Assembly (NCBI GenBank): GCA_963730995.1
Contig: CAVSUB010000012.1
Location: 372,001 to 436,000 of the forward strand
From: CAVSUB01 sp963730995
GTDB taxonomy: Bacteria > Acidobacteriota > Vicinamibacteria > Vicinamibacterales > 2-12-FULL-66-21
Direction: 5' to 3'
Length of the DNA: 64,000 nucleotides
The translations under genes were made by a program, and so were the position numbers. Below, one piece after another: positions 9,518 to 18,120 of this stretch. The notes beneath the pieces are model-generated. The model ran no database searches and had not been told where the DNA came from. It saw nothing but the letters and a program-made list of their open reading frames with translations. How positions within the stretch are numbered: position 1 is the first letter of the stretch; each line of letters starts with the position of its first letter.

Positions 9518-10759
9518 GTGATCGGATTTCAGCGACTCGATGGCACGCTCGCGTGCGATGGCGTGCCGCTTCCAGCGCTGGCAGCGGCGTATCGCACTCC
9601 ACTCTACGTCTACAGCGCAGCGACGATCGTGAGCCGCTATCGTGCGGTGGACGAAGCGTTTGCCTCGCATCCGCATGCGATGCACTATGCGCTGAAAGCG
9701 AACTCCACTCTGGCCATCGCGCGGCTTCTTCGCGGCCTCGGCAGCGCCGCCGATGCGAATTCCGGCGGCGAGATCGACGTCGCGCTGCGCGCCGGATTCA
9801 TTCCGCCGCAAATCGTCTTCACGGGAGTGGGGAAGACGCCCGCGGAGCTCGAACAGGCCGTCGATCTCGGCGTCAAGACCATCAATGCGGAGTCGGAGGG
9901 CGAGCTCGAACGGATTGACGCGATCGCGCGCGCGCGCCAGACGCGTACCCGCGTCGCATTGCGCGTGAACCCTGACATCGACGCGCGGAGTCATCCGCAC
10001 ATCTCAACCGGCCTCAAAACCAACAAGTTCGGCATTCCCATTGACGACGTTCGTGAGATTGCGCGGAAGGCTGCGGGCAGGCCAGGGCTCGAGCTCGTTG
10101 GCCTGCACAGCCACGTTGGATCCCAGATAACGGATTTGTCGCCGCTGCGTCGTGCCGCTGAGGCGCTAGTCACGCTTTCGCGTGAGCTTCGCGACGACGG
10201 CGTCACCATCGAGCATCTGGATCTGGGCGGCGGCCTCGGAATCTCCTACGACGGAAGCGCCGCGCCAACGGCGCAGGACTACGCGGGGGCCCTGCTTCCC
10301 GCAGTCAAGGACTCAGGCCTCTCCATCATCCTCGAGCCGGGCCGCAGCATCGTCGGGCCCGCCGGTGCGCTCCTGACGTCTGTCGTCGACGTGAAGGAGC
10401 AGTCAGGTGGAAAGCTGTTCGTCATCCTGGACGCCGGGATGACGGAACTGATCAGGCCGATGCTGTACAACGCGTTCCACCGGATCGAGCCGGTCGTGGC
10501 ACGCGGTGGCCCCGAGATGATCTGTGACATGGTCGGTCCGTTGTGCGAGACGAGCGACACGCTGGGACGCGACCGTCGCCTCGCGCGGCCGGTCGTCGGT
10601 GACGTGTTCGCGGTGCTCGACGCCGGCGCGTACGGAGCGGTCATGGCGTCGAATTACAATCGGCGCACGATGCCGGCGGAAGTCATGGTGAACAACGGAC
10701 GCCCTGACCTCATAAGACGAAGGCAGACCCTCGACGATCTGGTGGCGCTGGAGATCTGA
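9518..10759 (+). CDS. lysA: Diaminopimelate decarboxylase
   Basis: LysA is a PLP-dependent fold-III decarboxylase making L-lysine from meso-diaminopimelate. The 413 residues match the family length. The PLP lysine is K60 in HYALKAN. The glycine-rich phosphate-binding segment LDLGGGLGI, the EPGRSIVGPAG motif and the C-terminal CDMVGPLCETSD, with the active-site Cys supplied across the dimer, are all present. The start is a GTG at 9518 that fits the family N-terminus. It is divergent from the sigma-factor operon and lies 103 bases upstream of tmk, with a GC hairpin between. Confidence 0.95.
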   Translation: MIGFQRLDGTLACDGVPLPALAAAYRTPLYVYSAATIVSRYRAVDEAFASHPHAMHYALKANSTLAIARLLRGLGSAADANSGGEIDVALRAGFIPPQIVFTGVGKTPAELEQAVDLGVKTINAESEGELERIDAIARARQTRTRVALRVNPDIDARSHPHISTGLKTNKFGIPIDDVREIARKAAGRPGLELVGLHSHVGSQITDLSPLRRAAEALVTLSRELRDDGVTIEHLDLGGGLGISYDGSAAPTAQDYAGALLPAVKDSGLSIILEPGRSIVGPAGALLTSVVDVKEQSGGKLFVILDAGMTELIRPMLYNAFHRIEPVVARGGPEMICDMVGPLCETSDTLGRDRRLARPVVGDVFAVLDAGAYGAVMASNYNRRTMPAEVMVNNGRPDLIRRRQTLDDLVALEI

Positions 10760-10785
10760 TGAGGCCCCACCCCTCTGTCACGTGG

Positions 10786-10807
10786 GGGCGGGCCTTCAGG
10801 CCCGCCC
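10786..10807 (+). repeat. GC hairpin with TTCA loop
   Basis: GGGCGGGCC-TTCA-GGCCCGCCC is a perfect 9-bp stem between lysA and tmk. It is followed by GGCGGGGTCTGAAGACC, a related imperfect sequence, and has no T tract. It is of the same type as the hairpins at 4242-4263 and 26715-26733. Confidence 0.5.
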
Positions 10808-10862
10808 AGGCGGGGTCTGAAGACCACCGGAGCTGCATCAGCATCGCATCAGGTGCATCGGC

Positions 10863-11471
10863 ATGAGCCTGCGACCGAAGGGGCTGCTCATAGTCTTCGA
10901 AGGCCTCGATCAAAGCGGCAAGCAGACTCAGGCCGAAGGACTCCGCGATCACCTCATATCTCTCGGCCGGGAATGCGAGCTCCTCTCGTTTCCCGACTAC
11001 TCGACGCCGATCGGCAGCGAGATCTCGCGCGGGCTCCATGGCGAACGCGAGTACGGTCCGGACGTCATGCAGCTGCTGTACGTCGCGAATCGACACGAGA
11101 AGAAGCCCGACATCGAACGGGCGCTCGGCGCCGGCACGACGATCATCTGCGATCGGTACATCGCCTCGAGCGTGGCCTACGGCGAGGCGCATGGTCTCGA
11201 TCCCCGATGGCTGACCGAGATTCAGCGATTCCTTCCGGCGCCGGACCTGAGCATCCTGCTCGATATCGCTCCAGAGACCGCGGCGCAGCGGAAGGCGGCC
11301 GGACGCGACAAGTACGAGCGCGATCTCGCGCTCTTGTCTCGCGTGCGCGCGAGCTACCATCGTCAAGCTGCGGCCTCGACGAGCTGGCTGCGCGTCGACG
11401 GCGAACGCTCTCGGGACGCCGTCCGGGCGGATGTGCTCACGGCAGTCTCGACACGACTCGCGCCGCGGTGA
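10863..11471 (+). CDS. tmk: Thymidylate kinase
   Basis: Phosphorylates dTMP to dTDP in dTTP synthesis. The 202-residue protein has the P-loop FEGLDQSGKQTQ (residues 11-22), the DRYIASSVAYGEAHGL motif, and the lid-region segment AGRDKYERD. The FEGLD..GK form of the P-loop and lid resemble eukaryotic-type TMP kinases rather than the E. coli type. The ATG at 10863 gives a normal N-terminus (MSLRPKGLLIVFEGLD). The 3' end overlaps the convergent comF gene by 35 bases. Confidence 0.92.
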   Translation: MSLRPKGLLIVFEGLDQSGKQTQAEGLRDHLISLGRECELLSFPDYSTPIGSEISRGLHGEREYGPDVMQLLYVANRHEKKPDIERALGAGTTIICDRYIASSVAYGEAHGLDPRWLTEIQRFLPAPDLSILLDIAPETAAQRKAAGRDKYERDLALLSRVRASYHRQAAASTSWLRVDGERSRDAVRADVLTAVSTRLAPR

Positions 11472-12234
11472 GGGCGCGGACGTCCCGGGCCCCGGCCCGT
11501 CGCAGCGCGACGGCGCACGCGTTCAGCGTGGCGCCGGTGGTCGACACATCGTCGACGAGCAGCACTGTCAGCCCATCGACCGCGTGACGTTTCTCGAGCG
11601 AGAAGGCATTCCGGACGTTCGCGTGCCGCCGCGCGGCCGGCAGATCCGTCTGCGATGATGTTTCCCGCGTCCGGCGCAGCACGTTCTTCCATTCGAGACC
11701 CAGGTGCCTCGCCAGTTCTTCGGCCTGGTTGAAACCGCGTGCGCGCCGCCGCCGCCGGTGTAACGGCACGGGGACGACCAGATTCACGCCGCACACGAGG
11801 TCGCCGGCGCTGGCCATCATCAATCGCGCGAGAGGAACTGCGACCGACGGGCGCTTCCCGTACTTCAGTGCGTGGAGGATGACGCGAAGCGCGCCATCGT
11901 ATGCTCCGATCGCCCGCGCCGATGAGACTGCCGATCCGATGCGCCGGCAACGCGGGCATGTCGAAGCATCAAGGCTGATGACGCGCCAGCTGGGAAGCGG
12001 ATCGCCGCACTGTCGGCACAACGGTGGCGTAAGCGGAACGATGGCATTCCAGCACCGGCCGCAGACCGCGCCGCGCGTGGGCCGATCAAGCGGCGTATCG
12101 CAGGCTGCGCACCGCGGCGCAATCAGGACAGCGATCAGGCTGTCCGCAATCGTCCGGAGGATGGAGTGCGGCGGTTCAGGCGGGCTTGCCGTCCGCGGTG
12201 GGCTCGTCGCTGACGTCGATCCGCTCGGCATCAC
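11437..12234 (-). CDS. comF: ComF family phosphoribosyltransferase-like protein
   Basis: ComF proteins help DNA uptake in competent bacteria, probably on the cytoplasmic side. The 265-residue protein has an N-terminal zinc-ribbon area (CAACDTPL, CGRCW, CRQCGDPL, CPRC) and a C-terminal type I phosphoribosyltransferase core with VNLVVPVPLHRRRRRARGFNQAEEL and the PRPP loop LLVDDVSTTGATL. The start is uncertain: GTG at 12234 or ATG at 12231, either overlapping rsfS by more than 50 bases. No later in-frame start precedes the zinc ribbon, so the overlap seems real. It closes the rplU-to-comF run of minus-strand genes. DprA, another competence protein, is encoded 5 kb away. Confidence 0.87.
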   Translation of the reverse strand: MMPSGSTSATSPPRTASPPEPPHSILRTIADSLIAVLIAPRCAACDTPLDRPTRGAVCGRCWNAIVPLTPPLCRQCGDPLPSWRVISLDASTCPRCRRIGSAVSSARAIGAYDGALRVILHALKYGKRPSVAVPLARLMMASAGDLVCGVNLVVPVPLHRRRRRARGFNQAEELARHLGLEWKNVLRRTRETSSQTDLPAARRHANVRNAFSLEKRHAVDGLTVLLVDDVSTTGATLNACAVALRRAGARDVRALTAARVVSRLP

Positions 12235-12583
12235 CCCAGAGCCGCTCGAGCGAGTAGAACTCCCGCGTCTGCGGTGCGAAGACGTGCACGATGAAGTTGA
12301 AGTAGTCCATCAGGACCCACTCGGCACGGTCGTACCCCTCGATGTGGGCCGGCCGCACCTTCGATGCTCGCAGCGTTTCCTCGACGGCATCGACGATCGC
12401 CTTGACCTGACGCTGATTCTGTCCGGAACACAGCACGAAGAAATCGGTGAATGCCGGTGTGTGACGGAGATCGAGCACGACAACATCAAGCGCTTTCTTG
12501 TCTAGGGCTGCACGGACGACCTTCCCGACCTCGCCCGTTAGTCGTTTCTTGCCCGTGCCGATTCGTCGTTCAGTTTTCGCCAT
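12176..12583 (-). CDS. rsfS: Ribosomal silencing factor RsfS
   Basis: RsfS binds ribosomal protein L14 and blocks subunit joining under starvation. The 135-residue protein has the family core DVVVLDLRHTPAFTDFFVLCSG, with the DxR..FTD.FV pattern, followed by HIEGYDRAEWVLMDYFNFIVHVF. The basic N-terminal extension (about 25 residues) is longer than usual. Its start overlaps the end of nadD by 14 bases, and this nadD-rsfS order is widely conserved. Confidence 0.94.
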   Translation of the reverse strand: MAKTERRIGTGKKRLTGEVGKVVRAALDKKALDVVVLDLRHTPAFTDFFVLCSGQNQRQVKAIVDAVEETLRASKVRPAHIEGYDRAEWVLMDYFNFIVHVFAPQTREFYSLERLWGDAERIDVSDEPTADGKPA

Positions 12584-13277
12584 GCAAGTGATCTGCCGCG
12601 GTGTGAATCAGAGTGGAGGATCCGTCTCCAACGTACAGACGATGCTGACGGATGTGGCGTTCGACCGCCTCAGTGACGAGTCCCGCCACCGGTTCGCCGG
12701 CTTGCAGCCGGCGGCGGATCTCCGTTGACGAAACATCAGGCGTGCCCGCCTGCAGTATGAGGATTCGAGTGTCCGAAGCAAGGCTCGCGCGTGCCGATGC
12801 GGTGGTCGAGAACCGGCTGGCGAGAGCCGGCAGACTCTCGACGATTCGATGGCTGTCGTAGCCCGGGCGTGACACGACGACGAAGTTCGCCATGTCCAGC
12901 ACGCGCGGGTATCGATTCCAGGTTTCAATTTCTGCGAAGGCGTCGGCGCCGAGGATGAAAAAAATCTGCGACGGTTGCGTGCCTGACTCGTGAAAGCGCT
13001 CGAGCGTCGAGGCCGTATAGGACGTTCCAGGCGCAACGAGCTCGATGTCGCAGGCTTCCACGCCCTCGATCCCGTTCACCGCAAGCGCCGCCATCGCGAA
13101 GCGATGGAACGGTGAAGCGGACGGCTGCAGCGGTCGATGCGGGGGGATTCGCGACGGCAGGAGCAGCACACGGTCCAGTGCCAGCGCATCACGCGCGGCA
13201 AGTGCCGTTTCGATGTGCCCGACGTGGACGGGATCGAGCGTGCCGCCGAGAATTCCGAGGCGTGCGCCGAGGCTCAT
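12570..13277 (-). CDS. nadD: Nicotinate-nucleotide adenylyltransferase
   Basis: Converts nicotinate mononucleotide plus ATP to deamido-NAD in NAD synthesis. The 235-residue protein opens with GILGGTLDPVHVGH, the nucleotidyltransferase HxGH motif (with Leu for the usual Phe), continues with LLLPSRIPPHR and FFILGADAFAEI, and ends with VSSTEIRRRL, the ISSTxIR signature. It sits between obgE and rsfS on the minus strand. A repeat-filled gap of 153 bases separates it from obgE. Confidence 0.95.
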   Translation of the reverse strand: MSLGARLGILGGTLDPVHVGHIETALAARDALALDRVLLLPSRIPPHRPLQPSASPFHRFAMAALAVNGIEGVEACDIELVAPGTSYTASTLERFHESGTQPSQIFFILGADAFAEIETWNRYPRVLDMANFVVVSRPGYDSHRIVESLPALASRFSTTASARASLASDTRILILQAGTPDVSSTEIRRRLQAGEPVAGLVTEAVERHIRQHRLYVGDGSSTLIHTAADHLHGEN

Positions 13278-13296
13278 TCAGCGAAGTTCATCTTGC

Positions 13297-13429
13297 GTGG
13301 GGCTCCGCCCCACACCCTGGCTCGGTCGCTTGCGGGGCCCCTTCGCCCCGCTCCGCTCCCTCGCGGGCGCACTGTGCGCGCCGTTATGCGGCAGCGCGAC
13401 CGAGATTCTTGTGGCTGGCCGCATAACGG
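13297..13429. repeat. GC-rich palindromic repeat (related to 25094 family) and 12-bp inverted repeat
   Basis: Bases 13297-13382 follow the same pattern as the repeats at 25094-25187, 25213-25309 and 45315-45406: GGGGCTCCGCCCC, then a CGCTTGCGGGG/CCCCGC hairpin, a CTCCGCTCC phrase, and GCGCGCC. Bases 13381-13392 and 13418-13429 form a perfect 12-bp inverted repeat (CCGTTATGCGGC/GCCGCATAACGG) directly downstream of the obgE stop. Both lie inside the obgE-nadD operon gap. Confidence 0.6.
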
Positions 13430-13430
13430 T

Positions 13431-14507
13431 CTAGTCCGTAGGTCCGATCGACCGTGGTGACGCCGCCGCACCTTCCCGAGCGTTGGCGACTTCCTTCCAC
13501 ATGGCTTCGAGCAGGGCGTCGAGACCCTGCCCGGTCGCCGCTGACACAGCGTAAAGCGGAATGCTGCGCTCGCGCAAATGGTCCTTCAATCGCTCGAGTC
13601 TCACCGGCTCATCGAGCGCGTCGATCTTGTTCGCCGTCACCAGCTGCGGCTTGTCCATTAGACGCTCGCCTGCGGCATCGCGTCCTGGAAACAGCTCCAG
13701 CTCGCGCTGGATGATCTCGAAGTCCTCGACCGGATCGCGTCCGCTCATCGACGACACATCGATGAGGTGCACGAGGACTTTGGTCCGCTCGAGATGGCTC
13801 AGGAACCGGTGCCCCAACCCATGTCCCTCGTGCGCACCTTCAATCAGGCCGGGGATGTCGGCAACGACGAAGGATCGGCCGTCGGATAGACCGACGACGC
13901 CGAGGTTGGGGACGAGCGTGGTGAACGGATAGTCCGCAATCTTCGGACGCGCCGCCGAGATTCGCGAGATCAGCGTGGATTTCCCGGCGTTCGGGAAGCC
14001 GACCAGGCCGACATCGGCAAGGAGCTTCAGATGGAACCGGAGGTTCTTCTCCTCGCCTGGAAGCCCCGGCTGCACTTTCCGCGGGGCGCGGTTGGTCGAC
14101 GTGGCAAACTGCGCGTTGCCCAGGCCGCCCAGCCCGCCTTTCGCGATGAGGACGCGCTCCCCATCTTCGGTGAGGTCGGCCACCTGCGCGAGCGCATCCT
14201 CCGCGGCGCGCTCGTACACCACGGTCCCGACCGGTACGGAAAGCTCGACGTCGGCGCCCATCCGCCCGGTGCGGTTCGACCCTTCACCGTGCGCGCCGTT
14301 GCCGGCAGCGAAGCTTTTCTGGAAGCGGTAGTTGAGGAGCGTGTTGAGGTTGGCGTTTGCGACGATGTAGACAGAGCCGCCGTGGCCACCGTTGCCGCCG
14401 TTCGGGCCTCCTCGAGGCACGAACTTCTCACGGCGGAAGCTCATAGCGCCACGCCCGCCGTGTCCGGCCTCGACGTGAATGTCTACTTCATCGACAAATG
14501 ACGACAT
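13431..14507 (-). CDS. obgE: Obg family GTPase
   Basis: Obg/CgtA is an essential GTPase acting in 50S ribosome assembly and stress control. The 358-residue protein has the glycine-rich Obg fold (residues 1-158, with GGPNGGNGGHGGSVY and NGAHGEGSNRTGRMG), then a G domain with G1 GFPNAGKSTL, G3 DIPGLIEGAHEGHGLGH and G4 TANKIDAL. The conserved order rplU-rpmA-obgE supports the call. It has no long C-terminal OCT domain. A hairpin lies in the gap to rpmA. Confidence 0.97.
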   Translation of the reverse strand: MSSFVDEVDIHVEAGHGGRGAMSFRREKFVPRGGPNGGNGGHGGSVYIVANANLNTLLNYRFQKSFAAGNGAHGEGSNRTGRMGADVELSVPVGTVVYERAAEDALAQVADLTEDGERVLIAKGGLGGLGNAQFATSTNRAPRKVQPGLPGEEKNLRFHLKLLADVGLVGFPNAGKSTLISRISAARPKIADYPFTTLVPNLGVVGLSDGRSFVVADIPGLIEGAHEGHGLGHRFLSHLERTKVLVHLIDVSSMSGRDPVEDFEIIQRELELFPGRDAAGERLMDKPQLVTANKIDALDEPVRLERLKDHLRERSIPLYAVSAATGQGLDALLEAMWKEVANAREGAAASPRSIGPTD

Positions 14508-14529
14508 CTCGGTCGGGCTTTATTTCGCC

Positions 14530-14557
14530 GCGCGTGGACATCAGCCCACGCGCTTTT
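14530..14557 (+). terminator. Hairpin with T tract, antisense to the ribosomal operon
   Basis: GCGCGTGG/CCACGCGC is an 8-bp stem followed by TTTT on the plus strand. It sits in the rpmA-obgE gap, whose genes run on the minus strand, so as a terminator it would act only on antisense transcripts. It may instead be an RNA-processing hairpin. Confidence 0.35.
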
Positions 14558-14627
14558 GGTCGGTGGTCCGGCCGGGCCGGAGTTCATCGCCTGGTTCAGG
14601 ACGCAGGCGCCAGCCGACCGCAGGCTT

Positions 14628-14912
14628 TTACGACTCTGTCGTCGTCTCCACCGGGGTCTCGACCGGGTGGACGCTGATCACGCGACCGCGCGCGCCGTGA
14701 TCGGAGAACTTGACCCGGCCGCCGACCTTCGCGAAGAGGGTGTCGTCCTTGCCGAGGCCGACATTGATACCCGGCTTGAAGCGGCGCCCGCGCTGTCGCA
14801 CGAGGATCGATCCGCCGGTCACGATGTTGCCGTCGAAGCGCTTCACGCCGAGACGCTGCGAGTTGCTGTCGCGCCCGTTGCGGGAGCTGCCTTGACCTTT
14901 TTTGTGAGCCAT
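14628..14912 (-). CDS. rpmA: 50S ribosomal protein L27
   Basis: L27 reaches the peptidyl-transferase centre of the large subunit. The 94-residue protein begins MAHKKGQGSSRNGRDSNSQ with no cleavable leader and continues RLGVKRFDG, GSILVRQRG and NVGLGKDDTLFAKVGG, all family hallmarks. A Thr/Glu-rich tail (VETPVETTTES) is extra. Its ATG overlaps the rplU stop by one base (TAATG). Confidence 0.98.
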   Translation of the reverse strand: MAHKKGQGSSRNGRDSNSQRLGVKRFDGNIVTGGSILVRQRGRRFKPGINVGLGKDDTLFAKVGGRVKFSDHGARGRVISVHPVETPVETTTES

Positions 14913-15235
14913 TAGACCAGAATCTCCTTCACGCGAATCTGCGTGTAGGTGCTGCGATGTCCCTTGGTCCGGCGCATGCCCTTGCGACGCTTCTTCTTGA
15001 ACACGCGAATCTTCGGTCCGCGCGACTCGCCAGAGACGACGCCGACGACGCGCGCATTGGCGACGAAGGGCGCCCCGGCGAGCACCTCACCGCCATCCGT
15101 TTCCAGAACGAGCACGCGGTCGATGCTGACTTCCTGACCCGGCTCGACGTCGACGCGGTCAACGGTGATCACGGAGCCCGGCGTCACCTTCACCTGGCGG
15201 CCACCGCTTTGAATGATTGCGAACACGTTCTCCAC
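14912..15235 (-). CDS. rplU: 50S ribosomal protein L21
   Basis: L21 is a large-subunit protein that binds 23S rRNA. The 107-residue protein starts MENVFAIIQSGGRQVKV and ends with the basic KIRVFKKKRRKGMRRTKGH and the usual GHRSTYTQIRVKEI. It is the first gene of rplU-rpmA-obgE-nadD-rsfS-comF. The upstream 267 bases hold a possible promoter (15409-15438). Confidence 0.97.
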   Translation of the reverse strand: MENVFAIIQSGGRQVKVTPGSVITVDRVDVEPGQEVSIDRVLVLETDGGEVLAGAPFVANARVVGVVSGESRGPKIRVFKKKRRKGMRRTKGHRSTYTQIRVKEILV

Positions 15236-15408
15236 CTCCGCCGCGAAACGCTTCCACCATGCCTGCAGGAGGCGGCCGTCGTAGCCTTGTCCGCCTCCGC
15301 GCGAAGCGCTATGGCGTGACCTCGACGAAGCTCAAAGAGCGCCGTCGGGGCGAAGGCTGGCCCACCGGACCCTGTCGCGCACGAAATCGCGCTACCGGCA
15401 AAGTATTT

Positions 15409-15438
15409 AGACTATCACGGAAGCTCTTGGGGAGTAAA
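15409..15438 (-). promoter_or_regulatory. Possible sigma-70 promoter of rplU operon
   Basis: On the minus strand TTTACT (15438-15433) and TAGTCT (15414-15409) are separated by 18 bases in a locally AT-rich stretch about 170 bases upstream of rplU. The match to the consensus is moderate; no other candidate in this gap looks better. Confidence 0.35.
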
Positions 15439-15502
15439 CAGTTAGCGGCCGAATCGATGTGCGCGGTTGCAGATGTTCTTTGACCCCAGCCCGATGGCAG
15501 GG

Positions 15503-16402
15503 CTACTTGAGGAGGATGCGGGATCCGCGGACTTTCTGCGTGCTCAGGGCGTTCAGGAAGCTCGGGATCAGCTTGTCCATCAGCTCGAAGTACGACGAAA
15601 GCGCCGGGGTGTTCTGCTGAGCGTTGTAGAGGACCTGCTCGTTGAACGTTTCGGAGTAGAGCGTGGCTCCCGTACGGCCGTCGATGAAAATGAACTTCGG
15701 TCGGAGGATGAAGCCTTTACGCTCCTGGAACGTGCGGACCGGGACGACCCGCCGTCGGCCGAACTGGTCGTAGACTTCGCGCTCCGTCATCACGAAGCCG
15801 GAGTTCTGCGTCGGCGTGAAAAGGACGGTGCCCGTGACGATCAGCGGGTTCTGGTATTCCTCACCGAGCTTCTTCCAGAACGCGGTGTTGGCGAAGATGC
15901 CCTGGTACTTCTCGAAGTCCTTCTCGCTGCGGATCTTGGCTTCGTCGCTGTTGTTGCGACCACCCTTGGGGGCGGCGGCAGGTTCCGGCTCCGGCGTCGT
16001 GCTCGCGGGCATCTGCGCGACCGGCGGCAGCTGCTGGCCGTCGGCGGCTCCGCCTGGCGACTGGCTGCGGTCCTTGCCGTTCTGACCTGTCGGCTCTTTC
16101 GCCGTCTGCTCGTTGGCCAGCGCGGAAAGAGCGAGCGCGTCGGCTTCGATGACGCGGAGGGTCGACTTCGAGCGCAGCTGGCTTCTCAACAGCCTGACCG
16201 TTTCGAGGTTCGCGTCCACATCTTCGGTGCCGCCGCCGATGAAGCCGGCGACGAGGACGCGCGTGAACGGCGACACGTCCATCTTCGGCTGGATCGGTGT
16301 TTCGATCGGGATCTCGTAGAAGTTCGTGCAGGCGGCGGCGCCGCACAGCACGCCCAGGCCGAGAGCAAGGCTAGCGAGTGTTGCGGCGTTTCGCGCGGTC
16401 AT
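15503..16402 (-). CDS. Putative lipoprotein of unknown function
   Basis: The 299-residue protein has an N-terminal signal with a lipobox-like end (LCGAAAC, Cys near residue 25), so it is likely membrane-anchored. A first half with MDVSPFTRVLVAGFIGGG and LRSQLRSKSTLRVIEADAL is followed by a Pro/Ala/Gln-rich linker (about 105-150), then a folded C-terminal half (NPLIVTGTVLFTPTQNSGF, GFILRPKFIFIDGRTGATLYSE). The pattern of a decaying list of envelope beta proteins resembles TolB-N/CsgG-like or GNA1162-like lipoproteins, but I cannot assign a family. The start overlaps the end of the upstream TPR gene by 32 bases, so the two probably work together. Confidence 0.75.
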   Translation of the reverse strand: MTARNAATLASLALGLGVLCGAAACTNFYEIPIETPIQPKMDVSPFTRVLVAGFIGGGTEDVDANLETVRLLRSQLRSKSTLRVIEADALALSALANEQTAKEPTGQNGKDRSQSPGGAADGQQLPPVAQMPASTTPEPEPAAAPKGGRNNSDEAKIRSEKDFEKYQGIFANTAFWKKLGEEYQNPLIVTGTVLFTPTQNSGFVMTEREVYDQFGRRRVVPVRTFQERKGFILRPKFIFIDGRTGATLYSETFNEQVLYNAQQNTPALSSYFELMDKLIPSFLNALSTQKVRGSRILLK

Positions 16403-16727
16403 TGATTTCTTTGAAGAGATCGTAGTTCTGCCGGATCATCTGGTTCTTCGGATCGAGCTGTACGGCCTTCTCGTAGGCCTTCTGGGCCTCCTCGAAATTT
16501 CCCTGCTGCTCGTAGGCGATCGCCAGGTTGTTCCACGCGGCGGAGTAGGTGGGGTCGAGCTCCACCGCCTTCTGCCATCGGTACGATGCTTCTTTCCAGA
16601 GGCCGCTCTGGGCGACTTTGATACCGAAGTCGACCTGCTCCTTCGCCTGCGAGCGGGCGTCGCGCGCAAGCGCACTCGGCGCGAACGCCACGAGCGCCGC
16701 CGAAACGACAACAGCTCGGAAAAACAT
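16371..16727 (-). CDS. Secreted TPR-repeat protein
   Basis: The 118-residue protein has a signal peptide (MFFRAVVVSAALVAFAPSALA) and about three tetratricopeptide repeats (WKEASYRWQKAVELDPTYSAAW, AYEQQGNFEEAQKAYEKAVQLDP). It probably acts in the periplasm as a protein-binding scaffold. I chose the ATG at 16727 because it places the signal peptide at the N-terminus; a longer frame upstream reads as non-coding. It overlaps the lipoprotein gene downstream. Confidence 0.78.
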   Translation of the reverse strand: MFFRAVVVSAALVAFAPSALARDARSQAKEQVDFGIKVAQSGLWKEASYRWQKAVELDPTYSAAWNNLAIAYEQQGNFEEAQKAYEKAVQLDPKNQMIRQNYDLFKEINDRAKRRNTR

Positions 16728-17009
16728 GGCAGGTGCATCCACTATAGCGACCGTTCCCGTGTGCCGCAAGGGCTTTCGCGGCGCGGAGACAGCAATGCAC
16801 GTACCCGGGCGTTTCGCGGCAGATCGCCGGCAGTTCACCAGAATTCCGGGGGATTTCGTAAGCGGCCGACGTGGCCCGTAACCGGGGGCGTTGCGGCTGG
16901 ATACCGCCACTCCTATAATGAGGACAGAGGGTCGGGCCACCTGCTGCGCCGCAGGCGGGTACCGACCCTTCGGCTTTTGGTCCCCGCCGGCGGTGTCGAT
17001 GGTGTCGAA

Positions 17010-18077
17010 ATGGCGCTACAGACCGCCGTCGCCGCGTCCCTTCTCCCCGCTTCACGATCGCAGGTCGCGACGCTGTTCAAGGAGCTCCGATCAGCTTCTG
17101 CGAGCAGGCCGGGTGACGCCCACCTTCGCGCGCTGGCTCGTGGCTGCGGCCTGTCGGACAGCGACGCTTCGGCCGCCCGCGAAGCTGCCGGCGCGATGCT
17201 CGCCCAGGCGGCTCGGCTGGGCATCGAGCCGGTCGCCTGCTTCGACGAGCGCTATCCGGTCCTGCTGGCTTGCATTCCGGATCCTCCGCCTGTCCTTTGG
17301 GTTCGTGGCGATACAGCCGTGCTCGCAAGAGCGGCGGTGGCTGTGGTAGGGTCCCGGGCCGCGACCGACTACGCCCGGCAGGTCGGCGAGCGGCTCGGTT
17401 CCGAGCTCGCCCGGCGCGGTATCGTGGTGACGAGCGGCCTGGCGCGCGGCGTCGACTCCGCCGCCCATGCGGGCTGCCTGGGCTCGGAGGGCGCTACCGT
17501 GGCCGTCCTCGGCTGCGGGCTGGATCGGGTCTATCCGGCGGAGCACGCGGATCTGGCGGCAAGTGTTTCTGAACAAGGTGCTTTGGTCAGTGAGCTCGGG
17601 CCTGGCGCTCCACCGCTGCCAGAGCACTTCCCGCTCCGGAACCGTATCATCAGCGGGATCTCCCTGGCCGTTGTCGTCGTCGAAGCCTCCGAAAAGAGCG
17701 GGTCCCTGATTACGGCCCGATACGCCCTCGAACAAGGACGGGACGTGATGGCCGTGCCAGGCTCGGTGTTGTCGGGTCGGAACCGCGGTTCGCACGGCCT
17801 GCTCAAGGACGGCGCAAAGGTGGTCGAGTCCGCTGACGATATCCTTCAGGGGCTCGGCTGGCAGTCGCCCGAGGTCGACGGGCACCGCGGACGAGGTGCT
17901 TCGGAATCGGACCCTCTCCTCTCGCGAATGGAAGCTGGCGAGGTTTACAGGCTCGATGAACTGATGTCCCTCACTGGCGTCTCGGGTCCGAAGCTGCTCC
18001 CGCGGTTGATGGAGCTCGAACTTCAAGGGAAAGTCACGGCTCGCCCCGGCGGATTGTTCGGGCGCACCAGGAGCTAG
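17010..18077 (+). CDS. dprA: DNA-processing protein DprA (Smf)
   Basis: DprA loads RecA onto incoming single-stranded DNA in natural transformation. The 355-residue protein has an N-terminal helical (SAM-like) part, the Rossmann-type core (AVAVVGSRAATDYARQ, VVTSGLARGVDSAAH, TVAVLGCGLDRVYPAEH, FPLRNRIISGIS, EKSGSLITARYALEQGRDVMAVPG, SRGSHGLLKDGA-like) and a C-terminal winged helix (YRLDELMSLTGVSGPKLLPRL). The ATG at 17010 is preferred; the frame is open further upstream but lacks family similarity. It begins the conserved dprA-topA-trmFO-xerC order. Confidence 0.94.
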   Translation: MALQTAVAASLLPASRSQVATLFKELRSASASRPGDAHLRALARGCGLSDSDASAAREAAGAMLAQAARLGIEPVACFDERYPVLLACIPDPPPVLWVRGDTAVLARAAVAVVGSRAATDYARQVGERLGSELARRGIVVTSGLARGVDSAAHAGCLGSEGATVAVLGCGLDRVYPAEHADLAASVSEQGALVSELGPGAPPLPEHFPLRNRIISGISLAVVVVEASEKSGSLITARYALEQGRDVMAVPGSVLSGRNRGSHGLLKDGAKVVESADDILQGLGWQSPEVDGHRGRGASESDPLLSRMEAGEVYRLDELMSLTGVSGPKLLPRLMELELQGKVTARPGGLFGRTRS

Positions 18078-18120
18078 AAGTTAAGAGCTAGAAAGGCTCT
18101 GAGGTAACAGACAGAACCGT

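Noticed and set aside
13381..13429. Integron attC site
   Set aside because: The outer boxes read GTTATGC first and GCATAAC last, the reverse of attC polarity, and the unit is too short with no inner boxes.
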